30,244 nucleotides of DNA from Entamoeba invadens IP1 (GCF_000330505.1 NW_004440302.1:52568-82811), one strand, 5' to 3'. Positions 9,601 through 19,952 are shown, numbered from the stretch's first letter. Notes: a model not told the origin generated them from the letters alone. A program made the numbers and translations.

Positions 9601-12240
9601 TTCTAATGGTGGATAACACACTTTACATTCCGCTCCATAATTTCCATAATTTTGACACAATTTACAGTTGGATTTAATGTTGTAACAATCGTTACAAGTA
9701 CTTGTAGTGTTTTGGTAAAGGTGGCTTGGACATTCACATTGATAATTATTGACTACAAATCTGTCTCCACAAGATGTACACTGATATTTTTCAGTTTGAC
9801 TGCATGTTTTACAATTTGGCATTTTACTACATGGAGAGCATCGTTTTTCTTCTGGAAAATATCCAACTTTGCATTGTTGGCAACCACTAACCACATCACA
9901 CATGTTTACTTCACAATTATCATCACATTCAACACATTGATTGTTGTTGAGATACCTTCCATTCTCGCATGTTAAACACCCATTTACTTGGTTGTTTGAA
10001 CACGTCAGACACGTTTTATGACATGGAGAACACCTTTTGTTTTCAATGAAATAGTGTTGGTTGCATCGAGTACATCCAGTCGTATTTAAACACTTGTTTT
10101 GTGCACAATTCGTGTCGCATAAAACACATTGTCTTCCGACCAAATAACGAACCTTGTCTGTACATGATAGACAGTCTAAATTTGAACCATTGTCACAAGT
10201 AAGACATTCTTCATTACATTTTAAACAAGTCATATTATTTTTATAATAACCATTTATGCATTCAGTACAACCTTGAACAGTGTCACACTTGTTTGTTGTA
10301 CAATAAGAACTGCACAGTAAACATTTATTATTTTGAAGATATGTATTTTCTTTGCAAGATAGACAATTTGTACTTTGCATGGAACACGTCTTGCAATTTG
10401 AATCACATGGAGAACATTTTTTGTTTTCGATAAAGTGTCCACCGGGGCACAATGTACAACCAAGTACAGTATCACAATTGTTTGTACACAATGTATCACA
10501 AATTGAACACAATCCACCATTGTAATATCTTCCCCTTTCACATGTCAAACATGTGTTAACAGTATTTGAAGAACATGTATAACATGTTGGATGACACGCA
10601 GAACACTCCTTGTTATTAACATAATATTTTACTGGACATTCCGTGCACCCTTGTGTATCAACACATTTTCCATAAACACAGTTTGAATCGCATTCATTGC
10701 AATACCCATTATCAAGATAACGAACATTTCTTACACATGACAAACAGGTGCTTTCGGCATTCGAAGAACACGTCAAACAATTTGAATGGCATGCAGCACA
10801 ACTTTTTTCACTCACATAAAAATGATTTTGGCATTGGGTACACCCTTGGTTATCAAAACAATATCCAGAAACACAGTTTGTATCACATGATTTGCAATAC
10901 CCATTTTCTAAATATCTTATCCCTATTTCACAAGATGTGCATTGATTAGAACCTCCTCCTGAACAAGACGAACATGTTGAGTCACAACGAGAACATCCTT
11001 TGTTATTGACATAATAATTTGCATTGCATTGAGTACAGCCTTGTGAATCTACACATCTCCCATTCACACAGTTTTGATCACACGCCATACAAACTCCTCC
11101 ATCAAGATAATAACCAGAATCACAAGAAGTGCAACTCGACTGTGTACCTCCATTGCATGTTTTACAACTAGCGTGGCAACTTGCACAACTCAACCCAATC
11201 TTATAAAATTTGGGTTTGCACTCGGTACATCCTAAACCATCAACACACTTTCCAGAAACACAGTTTGTATCACATTGATAACAACCAGAATTATAAAGAT
11301 AATATCCCGTTTGGCAATCTGAACATTGATTACTTCCAGGTCCACTACATGACGTACAAGGAGATAAACATCTTGAACATCTTTTTGAAGCTATATAAAA
11401 ACCATCTTTACAATTTATACATCCATTGTCGTGGCTACAATATCCAATTCGACAATTTGGATCACATAGTGTACAAACTCCATCTTGTATGTAGTAATTT
11501 GCTTCACAAGTTATACATTGGTTGTAATTTGGTCCATTACATGCGTTGCAATTTGCTGTGCATTTTCCACATCTTTTTCCTTCAACATAAAAAGTGCTCT
11601 TACATAAAGTACAACCAGTTTGTCCACATGTATTACAATTTGGATCACACATTGTACATCCATCATTTTCTTGATAATACCCAGTCGAACACCGTGTACA
11701 TGTTATTTCAGAACTACATGTTTTGCAATTACTACTACATGAACCGCACTCAAAATAACCTTTTAAAAAATATCCTTCAATACAAGAAGAACATTTGGAT
11801 GGACCAGAATTACATTCTTTACAGTGTAAAACAGCACAATTATCACATTTATTTGAATTAACATAATATCCGTCATTGCAAACCATACAACCATTGGGAT
11901 TATCCGATAAACAAGTGTTACAGTTTGCAACATAACATGTTTCTCTTTTTATTGTTGTTATTGTCTCAATATTATAATTGATAATATCAAATTCTTTCTG
12001 ATTATCAGTAAACTTCATTTTTACTTCGGTTCCGTTTGGCATTTTTACACTTAGTTCTATGTTTATATCACATTTTATTGTTGTATACCTATCATATTCA
12101 CTCATTGATATCAAAAAACCCTCAATACTCCATAAAGACAAATTTGGACATTCGAAATTAGTATTAACACAAACAATTGTATTTTCTTGTTTACACCACT
12201 TTAAGCCATTAGACAACAAAAATAATAATACAAACAACAT
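6613..12240 (-). CDS. Transmembrane receptor-like protein kinase (Entamoeba TMK family), 1875 aa
   Basis: A single uninterrupted frame. Residues 1-17 are a hydrophobic signal peptide (MLFVLLFLLSNG). Residues from about 95 to 1425 are a cysteine-rich ectodomain packed with CxxC repeats of furin-receptor type, such as CVACHSNCxTC-like units. The N-terminal half is regular and the C-terminal half more divergent. One membrane helix spans about 1430-1457 (VTFVIIIIIVVIVLL). Residues 1460-1600 are a cytosolic linker containing GEACEFEMFLTPICSC, a stretch typical of Entamoeba TMKs. The kinase domain runs from about 1612 to 1873: LGEGSFGIVY glycine loop (about 1617), VAIKK lysine (about 1635), HRDIKPDN catalytic loop (1732), DFGSAR (1757), APEVL (about 1786), and a terminal RPNINEVV. 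All key catalytic residues are present, so an active Ser/Thr or dual-specificity kinase is expected. It probably acts at the plasma membrane; the ligand is unknown. No intron is needed. Confidence 0.95.
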   Translation of the reverse strand: MLFVLLFLLSNGLKWCKQENTIVCVNTNFECPNLSLWSIEGFLISMSEYDRYTTIKCDINIELSVKMPNGTEVKMKFTDNQKEFDIINYNIETITTIKRETCYVANCNTCLSDNPNGCMVCNDGYYVNSNKCDNCAVLHCKECNSGPSKCSSCIEGYFLKGYFECGSCSSNCKTCSSEITCTRCSTGYYQENDGCTMCDPNCNTCGQTGCTLCKSTFYVEGKRCGKCTANCNACNGPNYNQCITCEANYYIQDGVCTLCDPNCRIGYCSHDNGCINCKDGFYIASKRCSRCLSPCTSCSGPGSNQCSDCQTGYYLYNSGCYQCDTNCVSGKCVDGLGCTECKPKFYKIGLSCASCHASCKTCNGGTQSSCTSCDSGYYLDGGVCMACDQNCVNGRCVDSQGCTQCNANYYVNNKGCSRCDSTCSSCSGGGSNQCTSCEIGIRYLENGYCKSCDTNCVSGYCFDNQGCTQCQNHFYVSEKSCAACHSNCLTCSSNAESTCLSCVRNVRYLDNGYCNECDSNCVYGKCVDTQGCTECPVKYYVNNKECSACHPTCYTCSSNTVNTCLTCERGRYYNGGLCSICDTLCTNNCDTVLGCTLCPGGHFIENKKCSPCDSNCKTCSMQSTNCLSCKENTYLQNNKCLLCSSYCTTNKCDTVQGCTECINGYYKNNMTCLKCNEECLTCDNGSNLDCLSCTDKVRYLVGRQCVLCDTNCAQNKCLNTTGCTRCNQHYFIENKRCSPCHKTCLTCSNNQVNGCLTCENGRYLNNNQCVECDDNCEVNMCDVVSGCQQCKVGYFPEEKRCSPCSKMPNCKTCSQTEKYQCTSCGDRFVVNNYQCECPSHLYQNTTSTCNDCYNIKSNCKLCQNYGNYGAECKVCYPPLELIEGSCVECQSYTNYVGNVCINNNGRCELQNGINECLKCPTKYHLRNKTCEIFENKNLCETNSKITCENCGSGITTTGNCEESNCKYYYKNNTTTKCLQCNDGSNFDTSGVCSNDNKDDLYKNNVIFKCKDDQYLDNNNLCHNCKDDQTNTIKCKMVNFKIHGINCDNYKVINTKENKCILNDKCDIIDGNDCVNCVANSNIYIKENMCINCGIENCLNCLDGKCITCLDGYLLTTTNNCETKETYNCQQSKSNKCIKCLPMYTRVEEFTINLQYCKIIGNDIKYATKSFINDTIVIFECNNGFLLYDGICTNKISQAKQTESETERCQIKSSKGCISCLDGYYITNGSCNKCENNCTTCFNSTHCLSCRPELEFLNKDNTCEPTEDFFKKCKKEMPNMIGCALCQEGYFREKSDCVLCDSTCAVCKDLNSCITCKPNYFLIPSETLTCQSYSGLVGCADKTQFGCERCEEGYYLDSIIPRCKTCIENCTKCSNQYSCEVCQKDNIYVNNKCVHYTHFKFCIAAFNNECLKCSQGKQLGDDRKSCEDTPNTVLITSLSVTFVIIIIIVVIVLLFTLSYLYNYFGNKKKMQNVCVFKMKRSNVTFYDINEWLVSNKKTLVFVNDDSENSDIPVGKETRELLCVGNKSKNTSKIQFSVLKGCENYNIRTEPSLVNLKSGEACEFEMFLTPICSCNIEDKIVCVGLDIQKGLQMIQQIPISAKTQMTTHLDYHELHEEKRLGEGSFGIVYLGEFRGYKVAIKKMKEGCNDEIKMKEFEKEVNMLDKFRSDYLVHFYGAVFIPNKICMVTEFAQFGSLNDLIKNKNKITIQNEIKIKFMNDMANGLFYLHTNGIVHRDIKPDNLLVFSLDINDKVNAKLTDFGSARNINLLMTNMTFTKGVGTPVYMAPEVLKKEKYKKSADIYSFGVTLYETLKWEEAYDKDRFKFPWKIAEFVISGKRLERNEDMSESQYELIQKCWSQQPEDRPNINEVVNFLKTK

Positions 12241-14242
12241 TTCAAATATATTTTATGAGATTTAAATCAATTTTTTATCGTGAATCATTATTTTTAATGT
12301 TGTTGAAAATATGTAAACAAAATAATTAATTTATAATATTTATAAATCTTATTTATTTTTTTTCTTAATTGTCATAATTAAACTAATAAGAATTTATTTT
12401 TAAAACAATAATTGATTTATATGTAACAAAATAATGAACCAAATTATTCTTAATTGTTTACAATATTTAATAAATGATTAAATGATTATGTTTTACTTAA
12501 CTATGTTTAAAAAAATAAATTACAAAAGGTAAAAGTCACTGTTTTTATTATTATAAATTATTCACAAGTTATTTTAATTAAAAATCTATAAAAAACGGGT
12601 TTAAACTTAAAATAAAAAAGTTTCGATATAAATTAACAAAAATTTAATTTAATCAAGTTTTCAATAATTTTTATAATTGTAATTCAATAACAATTATAAA
12701 CTTTTAATTCTTTAAACTTTGATAATAATATAAATGTATTTTTGTTCTTTCAAAAAAATACAAATTTGTATAACCATTTTATTTATAATAATTTATTTAT
12801 TTTTGAAAAGTATTATAAAAATGCCTAAAGAGGTTATCTATTTGACAAAAATATACACAAAATTTGGGAATTATGTTGAAAACCTAATAAAAAAATTTAA
12901 AACAATGTGATTGAAGTGTTTCGAAAAGTTTCCAGTAACATTCCAGTTTTCATATTCCAAAAATGTCCAGACAAAGTTTTTATTGACAAAAGTCAATCCA
13001 TAAATTTTGTATACTCCCCAAACGTTGTTTTCTTTGTGTTATATTTTTAGAATCATAGAAAGTTCCCTCAATAAACGAAACAATCAGCAAATAACAATAA
13101 TGTTTACCATGTTAAAACGGGAATAAAGCAATTCCCGCTTTAAAACAAATTAAAAGAGTTAAAAAAAGAAATAATTGGATAAAAACTGCTCCAAAACTAA
13201 AAAAGTCAAACATAATAACCCCACATTTTGATAATAATTCAACTCTATTATTTATCTTCCTTTTATTTACAAAAACATATGTTCAGAAGAAATAAAAAAC
13301 AAAAAAACTGGATGAGTAAATAAAACCAAAAAATAACACTTTTCAACACAACAAGACATAATTTATATTCTGAATAATTTATAAGCTTTTTGAACCACAA
13401 GAAAATGAAAATATGGTATCAAACTTATTTAATTATATGTTTGAACATATCAGAGATTCTGGTATGCTTTAATTTAAATCTTTTCAACTCATAGAAAAAA
13501 AGTAATTGATTCAAAGCTTTTTGTAATAATACTGTCTAAAGAGCCTAGCATTAACAATGCTTCGTCTATTTTATAGCATTAAACAAAAGATAAATTAATT
13601 TCATTTTTTTTTAAAAATATAGTAACAAAAAAAACACAAACACGTAAATCAAACTAAATTACAATTTAAGTGTTCAGCTTTTATTATGAATACTAAAGCC
13701 ATGTATTTTTTAGAGTACTTGGTTCTTGTAGTTCTATATTCAAATGTCGTTGCCAAAAGGCATTTATGGTCTTTGTTATAAGGCTCACCATTTTAAAACT
13801 TTTTGAAATTTTTTTACTTCGTCTTATCAAAACAAAAAGAATCAAAGCTTTAAAATGAACAACTGATAGTTTTCATTTATAAGTATTTTATAGTTAAAAT
13901 ATAGTGTCTAATAGATTTTTGATCTTCTGACTGTTTATTATTAAAAAATATAACGGAAACAAATAAGATAAAAAATGAATAAGATTTGCAGTAAAATGTA
14001 TTGGAGTTGGATTAAAATTCGATAAAATATGTTGGTGTACCACTTGAATTATAAATAAAAATATTATAACATTCTATACAAAACTATAAATTATACTATA
14101 AAAACACTTGAAATAATACAGACTTATCATTAGGAAAAAAAGAGTGAATAACAGAGCCAACACAACACCAACGACTTTTATCCCGATTATTTAGAACTTA
14201 AACATTATCTTTAAACTAAAAAATAAGATGTTTGTTCTTTGT
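12241..14242. other. AT-rich intergenic region upstream of the TMK gene
   Basis: No convincing gene. The least AT-rich patch (13693-13791, minus strand) holds a 32-codon frame beginning MVSLITKTINAFWQRH and ending in TAG. It might be a small exon or relic but has no recognisable family. The remainder is homopolymer-rich. Confidence 0.5.
12259..12268 (-). promoter_or_regulatory. Possible TATA-like element of the TMK gene
   Basis: GATTTAAATC lies 19-28 nt upstream of the TMK ATG. Entamoeba core promoters have a GTATTTAAA-type TATA motif and very short 5' leaders, so the position fits. The motif is weak evidence in such AT-rich DNA. Confidence 0.3.
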
Positions 14243-14277
14243 ATTAAATTAAATTAAATTGAATTGAATTGAATTGA
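14243..14277 (+). repeat. Pentanucleotide microsatellite (ATTAA/ATTGA)
   Basis: Seven consecutive 5-nt units: three ATTAA followed by four ATTGA. This is a short tandem repeat with one transition separating two homogeneous blocks. Confidence 0.9.
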
Positions 14278-14296
14278 AAATATATTAACGAATTAA

Positions 14297-14473
14297 AGGC
14301 GGCTTTTTGCCGCAACGACCCCACAAAATGCCCTCTACATTTCCACCACAGCAAGTGGAAACCAGCCAACTCTTGTTGAATGAATGGTCTCAATTCGAGA
14401 CCGTCGTTTTGGCATGGTTTCTGGGGCGTTTGTTGATTACGACAAGAAACGAGAAGATCTTGAAATCAACTGA
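14297..14473 (+). pseudogene. Unidentified coding remnant in a GC-richer island
   Basis: An island close to 50% GC in otherwise very AT-rich DNA. One frame runs 58 codons with a single internal TGA at 14381. The first part contains TPQNALYISTTASGNQPTLVE; after the TGA comes MVSIRDRRFGMVSGAFVDYD followed by a charged stretch. Composition and residue mix look coding. Another frame in the same interval is also open from ATG at 14307, and part of the minus strand is open too, so the true frame is uncertain. GCGGC-TTTTT-GCCGC forms a small hairpin at its 5' edge. No family is recognised. Confidence 0.35.
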
Positions 14474-15383
14474 ATTTATTGTTTTTATGTTCTTTTTAAT
14501 TTGGAAAAAGAAAACCATAATATGAAAAAGAAAATGTTTTTGGTATGTTTATTGGTGTTTTATTTTAAGATTTACATTTTTTGTAGAAGATTTGGCCGTT
14601 ATTTAGAAGATTCTCAAATGTTCAACGTTTGGGGAAAGTCATGGGTCCGCATAATCGTTTTTCTGTGTTATTTTTATATGGCAATTTTTTTACACATTTT
14701 TTAAACCGATAATTAAAATCTTTTTTTGGCGTTTGCAAGTGACAATTATAAAACAAAGGAGCAAAAAATGTTTTTCGAAATTGTTTTTATATAACATTTA
14801 TTTATTTAACTCTACGATACTGTTACTGTATTAAATAAAACACAAATTTTTAATTTTTTGAACTTGATATGATACACGAAAAACTTACCTTGTGGCGACT
14901 CTTTTGAAATGCAAACAGTAAACAAATCAATCGCGCAATTAATAATTTATAGCTTTTCCTTTTTTCTTCACTTTTTGGAAATGTTTTAATTAAATCACTA
15001 ACATTTGTGTTATTATCAACAAAACATTTTTTTCCAAAAAATGTTTTATAAAAGAAAAAAAAGAATCGTAAGGTTTAATGTTATATCATACAAACTATAG
15101 TATAAGTTGCAGTGGAACACTCAAATATTGAAGTCTGAATCAACAATGAATTAAATAAAAGTCTTTTAAATTTAGTTTAAATACATAATAGTTACAATTT
15201 AATGTTTACAAAACGTAATAAATCTGACAAATATATGCTGTTCAAAAAATATCAACTTTTTGAATGTTGTATTTATATTTTTTAATCTTTCTGTTGTTTG
15301 GTAATTCTATTTATTGTTGTGTTTTTGATGTATAAACAAGGTGAAAAGAATACTTCAAAAATTCAAATTGTTATTTTGACGTA
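14474..15383. other. AT-rich spacer before the first DDE_1 element
   Basis: 14585-14660 is slightly GC-richer and could be a second piece of the remnant at 14297-14473. It follows a possible GTATGTT...TTTGTAG intron (about 14540-14586), but the frame cannot be fixed. A 15361-15383 flank ends in the TA that duplicates at the far end of the neighbouring element. Nothing else is seen. Confidence 0.35.
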
Positions 15384-15433
15384 TAGTGGGTTTATAAAGT
15401 GGTCGAAAACCATAAACCCATCAAAGAAATTGG
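15384..15433 (+). repeat. Left TIR of the 15.4-20.0 kb DDE_1 element
   Basis: 50 nt matching the reverse complement of 19903-19952 at 46 positions. It begins TAGTGGGTTTATAAAGTGG and ends AAGAAATTGG. A weaker match (GAACT) continues for a few bases. Confidence 0.92.
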
Positions 15434-16714
15434 CAGAACTCCCAAAACAAATAAATGTTTAATTTCCAAATTTTGGCTTTTTTCTTTGTTTTTTAAAAAA
15501 TGTAAAACCCTGCACGCAGTTTTGGAAAGTTGAATAACGGACTAACGTTTCCGTGTTCTAAAAATACATTTTATTAACAAGTTTCTATTTTTGATATTTG
15601 TTGTTGAAGTATATAAAAATAAAACAATATGTTAAAAACATAAATAATGACAGTTAATTTGTTAATTTGCATTATAGTCGGTTAGGTGTGTCCAGCTTGG
15701 TGTTTTTAATATAATTTAATGTTTGAAAACCCCTTTTTATTTTTATTATATCGTTTCCAACATTTATTTATGTAATGATTATATATTGGTTATTAATAAT
15801 ATTAATATAGAAGAATTAAATTCAAAGCATGTATAAATATTATTTTTTTCGATTTGTTAATGATATTTTTAGTGATGTAAAACCAACACAAAAAAAGAAA
15901 GACTATTATACAGTCAGTCGTTTAACTTTATCTGGGACCTTTTGGACCATAAAGATTGGAATATTTCAGGAAGCCGTCCCAAAAACCTATCCCAATTGTT
16001 TCGGTTTTTTTTCACGTTTTACCTAATGCCCGATTTTTAGACAAAATTAATTTTTTTTGTTTATAAGATAAAGTTTAAAACCAGATATCATTAAAAGACT
16101 GACTCTATATTTATTATTTATATTGTTTATTTTAATTGAAACAATTTGTCTCAATATTTATGAAAACAAAGATAATTGATTCAACTATAATTTCATCACA
16201 TCAAATATTTTTCTAATGTTTATTATAATATTTTCTTTAAAATATTATTTTTAATTCCAACAAAAACATTCAAGTCATTTTTGCTATTTTTATCATATTA
16301 ATTAATTAATTATTTTAAAATTTTTTACAATTATAGTTTCAAGTACTTAATTTATGAATATCATTGGTAATTAAATGTTTACAATGAATGGAAACATATT
16401 TTATAAATCCATTTAAACTTAACTTTGTTTTAAATAAAATAAAATAATAATTAACAAACATGTTTTCGATTGTTGGTGTTTTTTAGAATATTCTTAACAA
16501 AAACATTTTAATAAAAAATATCATTTTTCAGCAACATAAAATTATTTTTATTAAAGTATCAAAAAATATATAACTATAGTTATTATTTTATTATTTTAAT
16601 TAACATTTTCATTCAAAAAAAACAATTATAAACTAACAAAACTAAATAGATGTCTTATTTCTTTTTCCCTCAAGTCGTTTTTTCTTTCAAAGACTATCTT
16701 TAAAGAAATACGTA
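15434..16714. other. Interior of the DDE_1 element, left of the transposase
   Basis: Mostly AT-rich. 15900-16025 is less AT-rich. On the minus strand it reads NRNNWDRFLGRLPEIFQSLW over about 30 codons before a TGA, with no family recognised; it may be another captured or relic coding piece. The plus-strand 65-codon frame at 15829-16026 overlaps it and is less convincing. 16640-16700 is the likely 3' flank of the transposase gene. Confidence 0.35.
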
Positions 16715-18188
16715 TTACTCATTTAGGAGTTTTTTATCGGCCATCGACTCCCCATGCAAAAATTTTCTCATTGCTCGCGAGTACGCAACATCAACACAAC
16801 ACACTCTGTACACACAAGACGATTCACTCTCTCCACATCCATGTTTGCCAAGAACACTTTGAAGAGCAATACCAGCTTGTTTAAAGGCATTTACGATGAT
16901 TTCTGGTCTGTCTTTGGCTTTCCACGAATCGTCAATTGACCCGACTCTTCTTTCGATGGTCGATTCTGCGAATGCGACTCTCACTTTGATGTAGTCGTCA
17001 AACAACTCATTCAATCCCTTTCCCGTATTTTTCTCAATTTTATCAAATTCCATTTGAAGTAATTCATTCTTTGATAAATGTTGTTTCATCGCTCCAAATA
17101 TTGAAAGATCGGTTGGTTGGGTGAGGTGAGAAGTATGTGGTTTCAAAAAGAACACTTCGACACCATTTTTCTTAAGTATATCAATTTCCTCATTATGTGC
17201 TTTGAAACCATCCATAATTAAACCCGCTTTTTCTTTTGTTTTCAACTCTTTCCTTCTCGCTTTAACGTCGAGTATTAAGACCTTTTCAACCCAAAATTTT
17301 AACAATTCCGAGTTCACAAAACCATTTTCTTGTGTTTTAATAATCGCGTGGTCTTCTAAAGAAGCTAAAGTATCCATGTTTAAAGTTGCCCTGTTTATCA
17401 ATATCAGCGGTTTTGGTGTTTTTCCATTCGCTGATATACATTCCAAAAGTGTTATTCTGTCTCCTCTTCCTGGTATTTTGGTGTAAACTTCTTTACCGAT
17501 CACACTTGAAAAACAGAAAATTTTGCTTGTCGCATCGACAAACAAATTGAATCCGACTTCATCGAGGTTATAAACCAAACCAGCTCGTTTACCATCTACA
17601 CATTTTTTTTAAATCACGGAGATACTCTTCGATGGTTTCTTTTGTGATAATGGCTCTTGGAGCTTCCATTAATTCTCCCTTTTTGATTCCCAAACAACTT
17701 ATCTTTTTTTATTATTTCTGCGGTTTGTTTGGTTGTTAACGAATTCGCGTCTTCCTTTTTCATTTTGGTGTTGATATAATCTCTCACATTTGCTGGTTCG
17801 AGAGGATGTTTTGAAGTCTGCATTTTCTCAACAAACATAACAATTTCATCTTGTTGTTGTTTGTCGAGGAGTGACGGTCTTCCAGTTTCTTTCGTCACTT
17901 TTTTTTCTCTGACTTTTTCGAGTTGATGTCGAACACTCGAACTTCCTCCGAAATATTGAACAATGTCTTCTCACCATCCTTTTCTACACCCGACATCCCC
18001 AAGTTTTTCAACCGTGAGTTTGATTTGTTCAAAAAGTGAATTTTGAGTGTTGACATCTGCTTCGATATCTTTGAAAATTGATAAGTATTGTTGATACAAT
18101 ATAAGTCGGGTGGAAAATCGAGTGTAGTTACATTTGATTGGTGGTAATTTTGGAATTTCCTTGCGTTTTTTAACGTATTTTTGCTCAT
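16715..18188 (-). pseudogene. pogo/Tigger-like DDE_1 transposase, frameshifted
   Basis: About 490 codons from ATG at 18188 (MSKNTLKNARK). The catalytic core (17578-16715) has the three acidic motifs of DDE_1 enzymes: YNLDEVGFN, GLIMDGFKAHN, and HTSHLTQPTDLSIFG. The middle segment (17898-17614) carries a CENP-B/pogo-like DNA-binding region with GRPSLLDKQQQDEIV. Three frame breaks separate the pieces: at eight T on the plus strand (17899-17906), near a CCC run at 17677-17679, and at eight T (17603-17610). Correcting each by one or two bases gives a continuous protein; the last two corrections yield EEYLRDLKK joined to DGKRAGLVYNLDE. The enzyme would cut and paste the element at TA sites. The start fits the family, since the relative at 23347 also begins MSK. 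It is probably dead, unless the homopolymer breaks are sequencing errors. Confidence 0.85.
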
Positions 18189-18311
18189 TCTTTGAATATC
18201 AAGTTTTTTAACCTTAAAAGTATGAAACTGATTTAATTAAATCATTGTTTTTTTCAAAAATTAAAGTTTTATCTCAAAAAAAACTTAAAAATATTACAAA
18301 ACTTTAACATA

Positions 18312-18735
18312 CATATCGTTCGCAATGTACAATTTGAAAAGTTGAACACCGAAATCTTCAAGTCGACAATACAGTCAGTCGAAATTGTATTGGAAGATGT
18401 CAACCCGGACAAAGGAAGCATTGAAGATGTTGTGTTGATTAGTATATCAACTTATATTCCAAAGGTGGTGCAGTTGTTGCAAGACTACTTTAATGGAAAA
18501 GAAATAAACAAGAGCATCAACCCAGACGAAGCTGTTGCTTGTCGTGCTAATGTACAAGCTGCTATCTTGACTGAAAATGGTTGAAAGGCAACAAAAGATG
18601 TGTTGCTATTTGATGTAGAAACTGGAACCAAGGCCAGAGACGGTTGGAGGGGTGATGACAGTCTTGATTCAAGAAATTCAAAAAAAGTAACTGATCTTTT
18701 CGACTCTGGACTGCAACTTACTGGGGAAGTTTGAT
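18312..18735 (+). pseudogene. Hsp70 gene fragment (3' part of ATPase domain into substrate-binding domain)
   Basis: The plus-strand frame reads [19 protein letters not shown], then [20 protein letters not shown] and INPDEAVA, followed by [10 protein letters not shown], a TGA at 18582, and DVLLFDVETG in the same frame to a TGA at 18732. These match the conserved Hsp70 segments RFEELN...F..T, the IPKVQ..L..FF.GKE block, NPDEAVA.GAA.QAAIL and LLLDV, roughly residues 300-460 of a cytosolic Hsp70. Several invariant residues are altered: GGSTR became ISTY, and YGAA became CRAN. The N-terminus and most of the C-terminus are missing, so this is a truncated, decayed fragment. It lies wholly inside the TIRs of the DDE_1 element, 124 nt from the transposase start and on the opposite strand. 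Confidence 0.85.
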
Positions 18736-19902
18736 CCGAGTAGAATACATAAGCAGAAAAGTAATAAACAATTGAAATTTTCCTTTTTTTCTTCGAATTT
18801 AGGCAATGATTTAATTAAATCGGTTTTATACTACACAGGTGGAAAATTTTTTTCACAAAAAAATTAAAAAAAGAAAAAAAAAATAAACATCCTAAGGTTA
18901 AAGTAACAAAAAAAATGATTATAGATTATTATAACGTTTTTATTATATATTTATTAATTGAAAAATAAACTATTAACATTTTTGAATTTACTATCTTTAT
19001 TAAAAATGTTTTAACTTATTTAAAATGCATTGTTGTTCAATAAAACTCGCAATATATAAAATGGAACAGTATAATTGATATATTACTGTATTCTTTGTAA
19101 TGTTTTGATTGTTCTTGATGTGGTATATATGATCTTTAATCTTAAAGAATCAAGCTTATGAACACCATTTCATTATTGTCATTGCTCTTTTTGTATTATA
19201 TTTTTAATTATTATAATTAAATATTTATAATACATTTTTTATTTTTTTCAAAATAAAATTGAAAAAAAGTAATATACCAAAATAAGTTGTTGTTTCTCGA
19301 CACTATCGTTTTGAATAATCAAACTTTGAAAGAATGAACGTTTTCATTCTTATTTTTGTACACATGTGGGTTGAATTTTAAAACGAAAAAGATGATTATT
19401 TTTCTCAACAAGAAGTCATTTTTACACCCGCACCTAACAACTTATCTTATATTAAACAGTTTCACGATAAGATAGTTATATAGATTTGTGCACACTACAA
19501 TGTTAATAAAATTATAACACACTATTTTTTAATTTACTGTTGTATTTCGCCATTATGGTTAAACAAATTTTTATCAATAAGAAAATAATAATCCAGTTTT
19601 ATCCTCTCTTTAATAAAAACGTACGTTAAGAATTGTAATTGACCTGTCACCCAATGACTGGTTATAAAAAGACAAAATATTTGTTGAATTTCATTTTCAA
19701 ATGAAAACATTCCAAAATTGGTTAGTAGTTTTTTCTTCTGTTTTATTGATTGTCTTTTAAATCAAAGATTGTTTTGAAAATTGAATTTTTATTGTTTGTC
19801 CCATAAAGACAAAAAAATCAAAATATCAAGGGTTATCAACAAAAATAATAACAAATAAATTAAGTGAATTATGTTATACATTTGGTTCCAAAAGAAGTTC
19901 AA
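18736..19902. other. Interior of the DDE_1 element, right of the Hsp70 fragment
   Basis: AT-rich noncoding DNA up to the right TIR. No gene, repeat array or RNA was recognised. One less AT-rich patch at 19640-19665 has no visible coding signal. Confidence 0.5.
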
Positions 19903-19952
19903 CCAATTTCTTTGATGGGTTTATGGATTTTGACCACTTTATGGACCCACTA
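19903..19952 (-). repeat. Right TIR of the 15.4-20.0 kb DDE_1 element
   Basis: Reverse-complement partner of 15384-15433, with four mismatches. It is followed immediately by TA. Confidence 0.92.

Larger units (their letters stand above)
15384..19952 (-). mobile_element. pogo/Tigger-like (DDE_1) DNA transposon carrying an Hsp70 fragment
   Basis: A 4.57-kb element with 50-nt TIRs (46/50 identical) beginning TAGTGGGT, flanked on both sides by TA (15382-15383 and 19953-19954), the target duplication expected for Tc1/mariner/pogo elements. It contains a frameshifted minus-strand DDE_1 transposase and, head-to-head with it, a plus-strand Hsp70 pseudogene fragment. The TIR divergence and broken transposase indicate an older, inactive copy. 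Confidence 0.85.

Noticed and set aside
7120..12265. Many plus-strand frames (for example 11181-11861 and 9652-9975) and short minus-strand out-of-frame ORFs
   Set aside because: They are antisense or out-of-frame shadows of the intact TMK gene, whose Cys codons produce long open complements.
14378..14408. GGTCTC-AATTC-GAGACC perfect hairpin considered as a tRNA T-arm
   Set aside because: The loop is not a T-loop sequence and no acceptor, D-arm or anticodon arm can be built around it.
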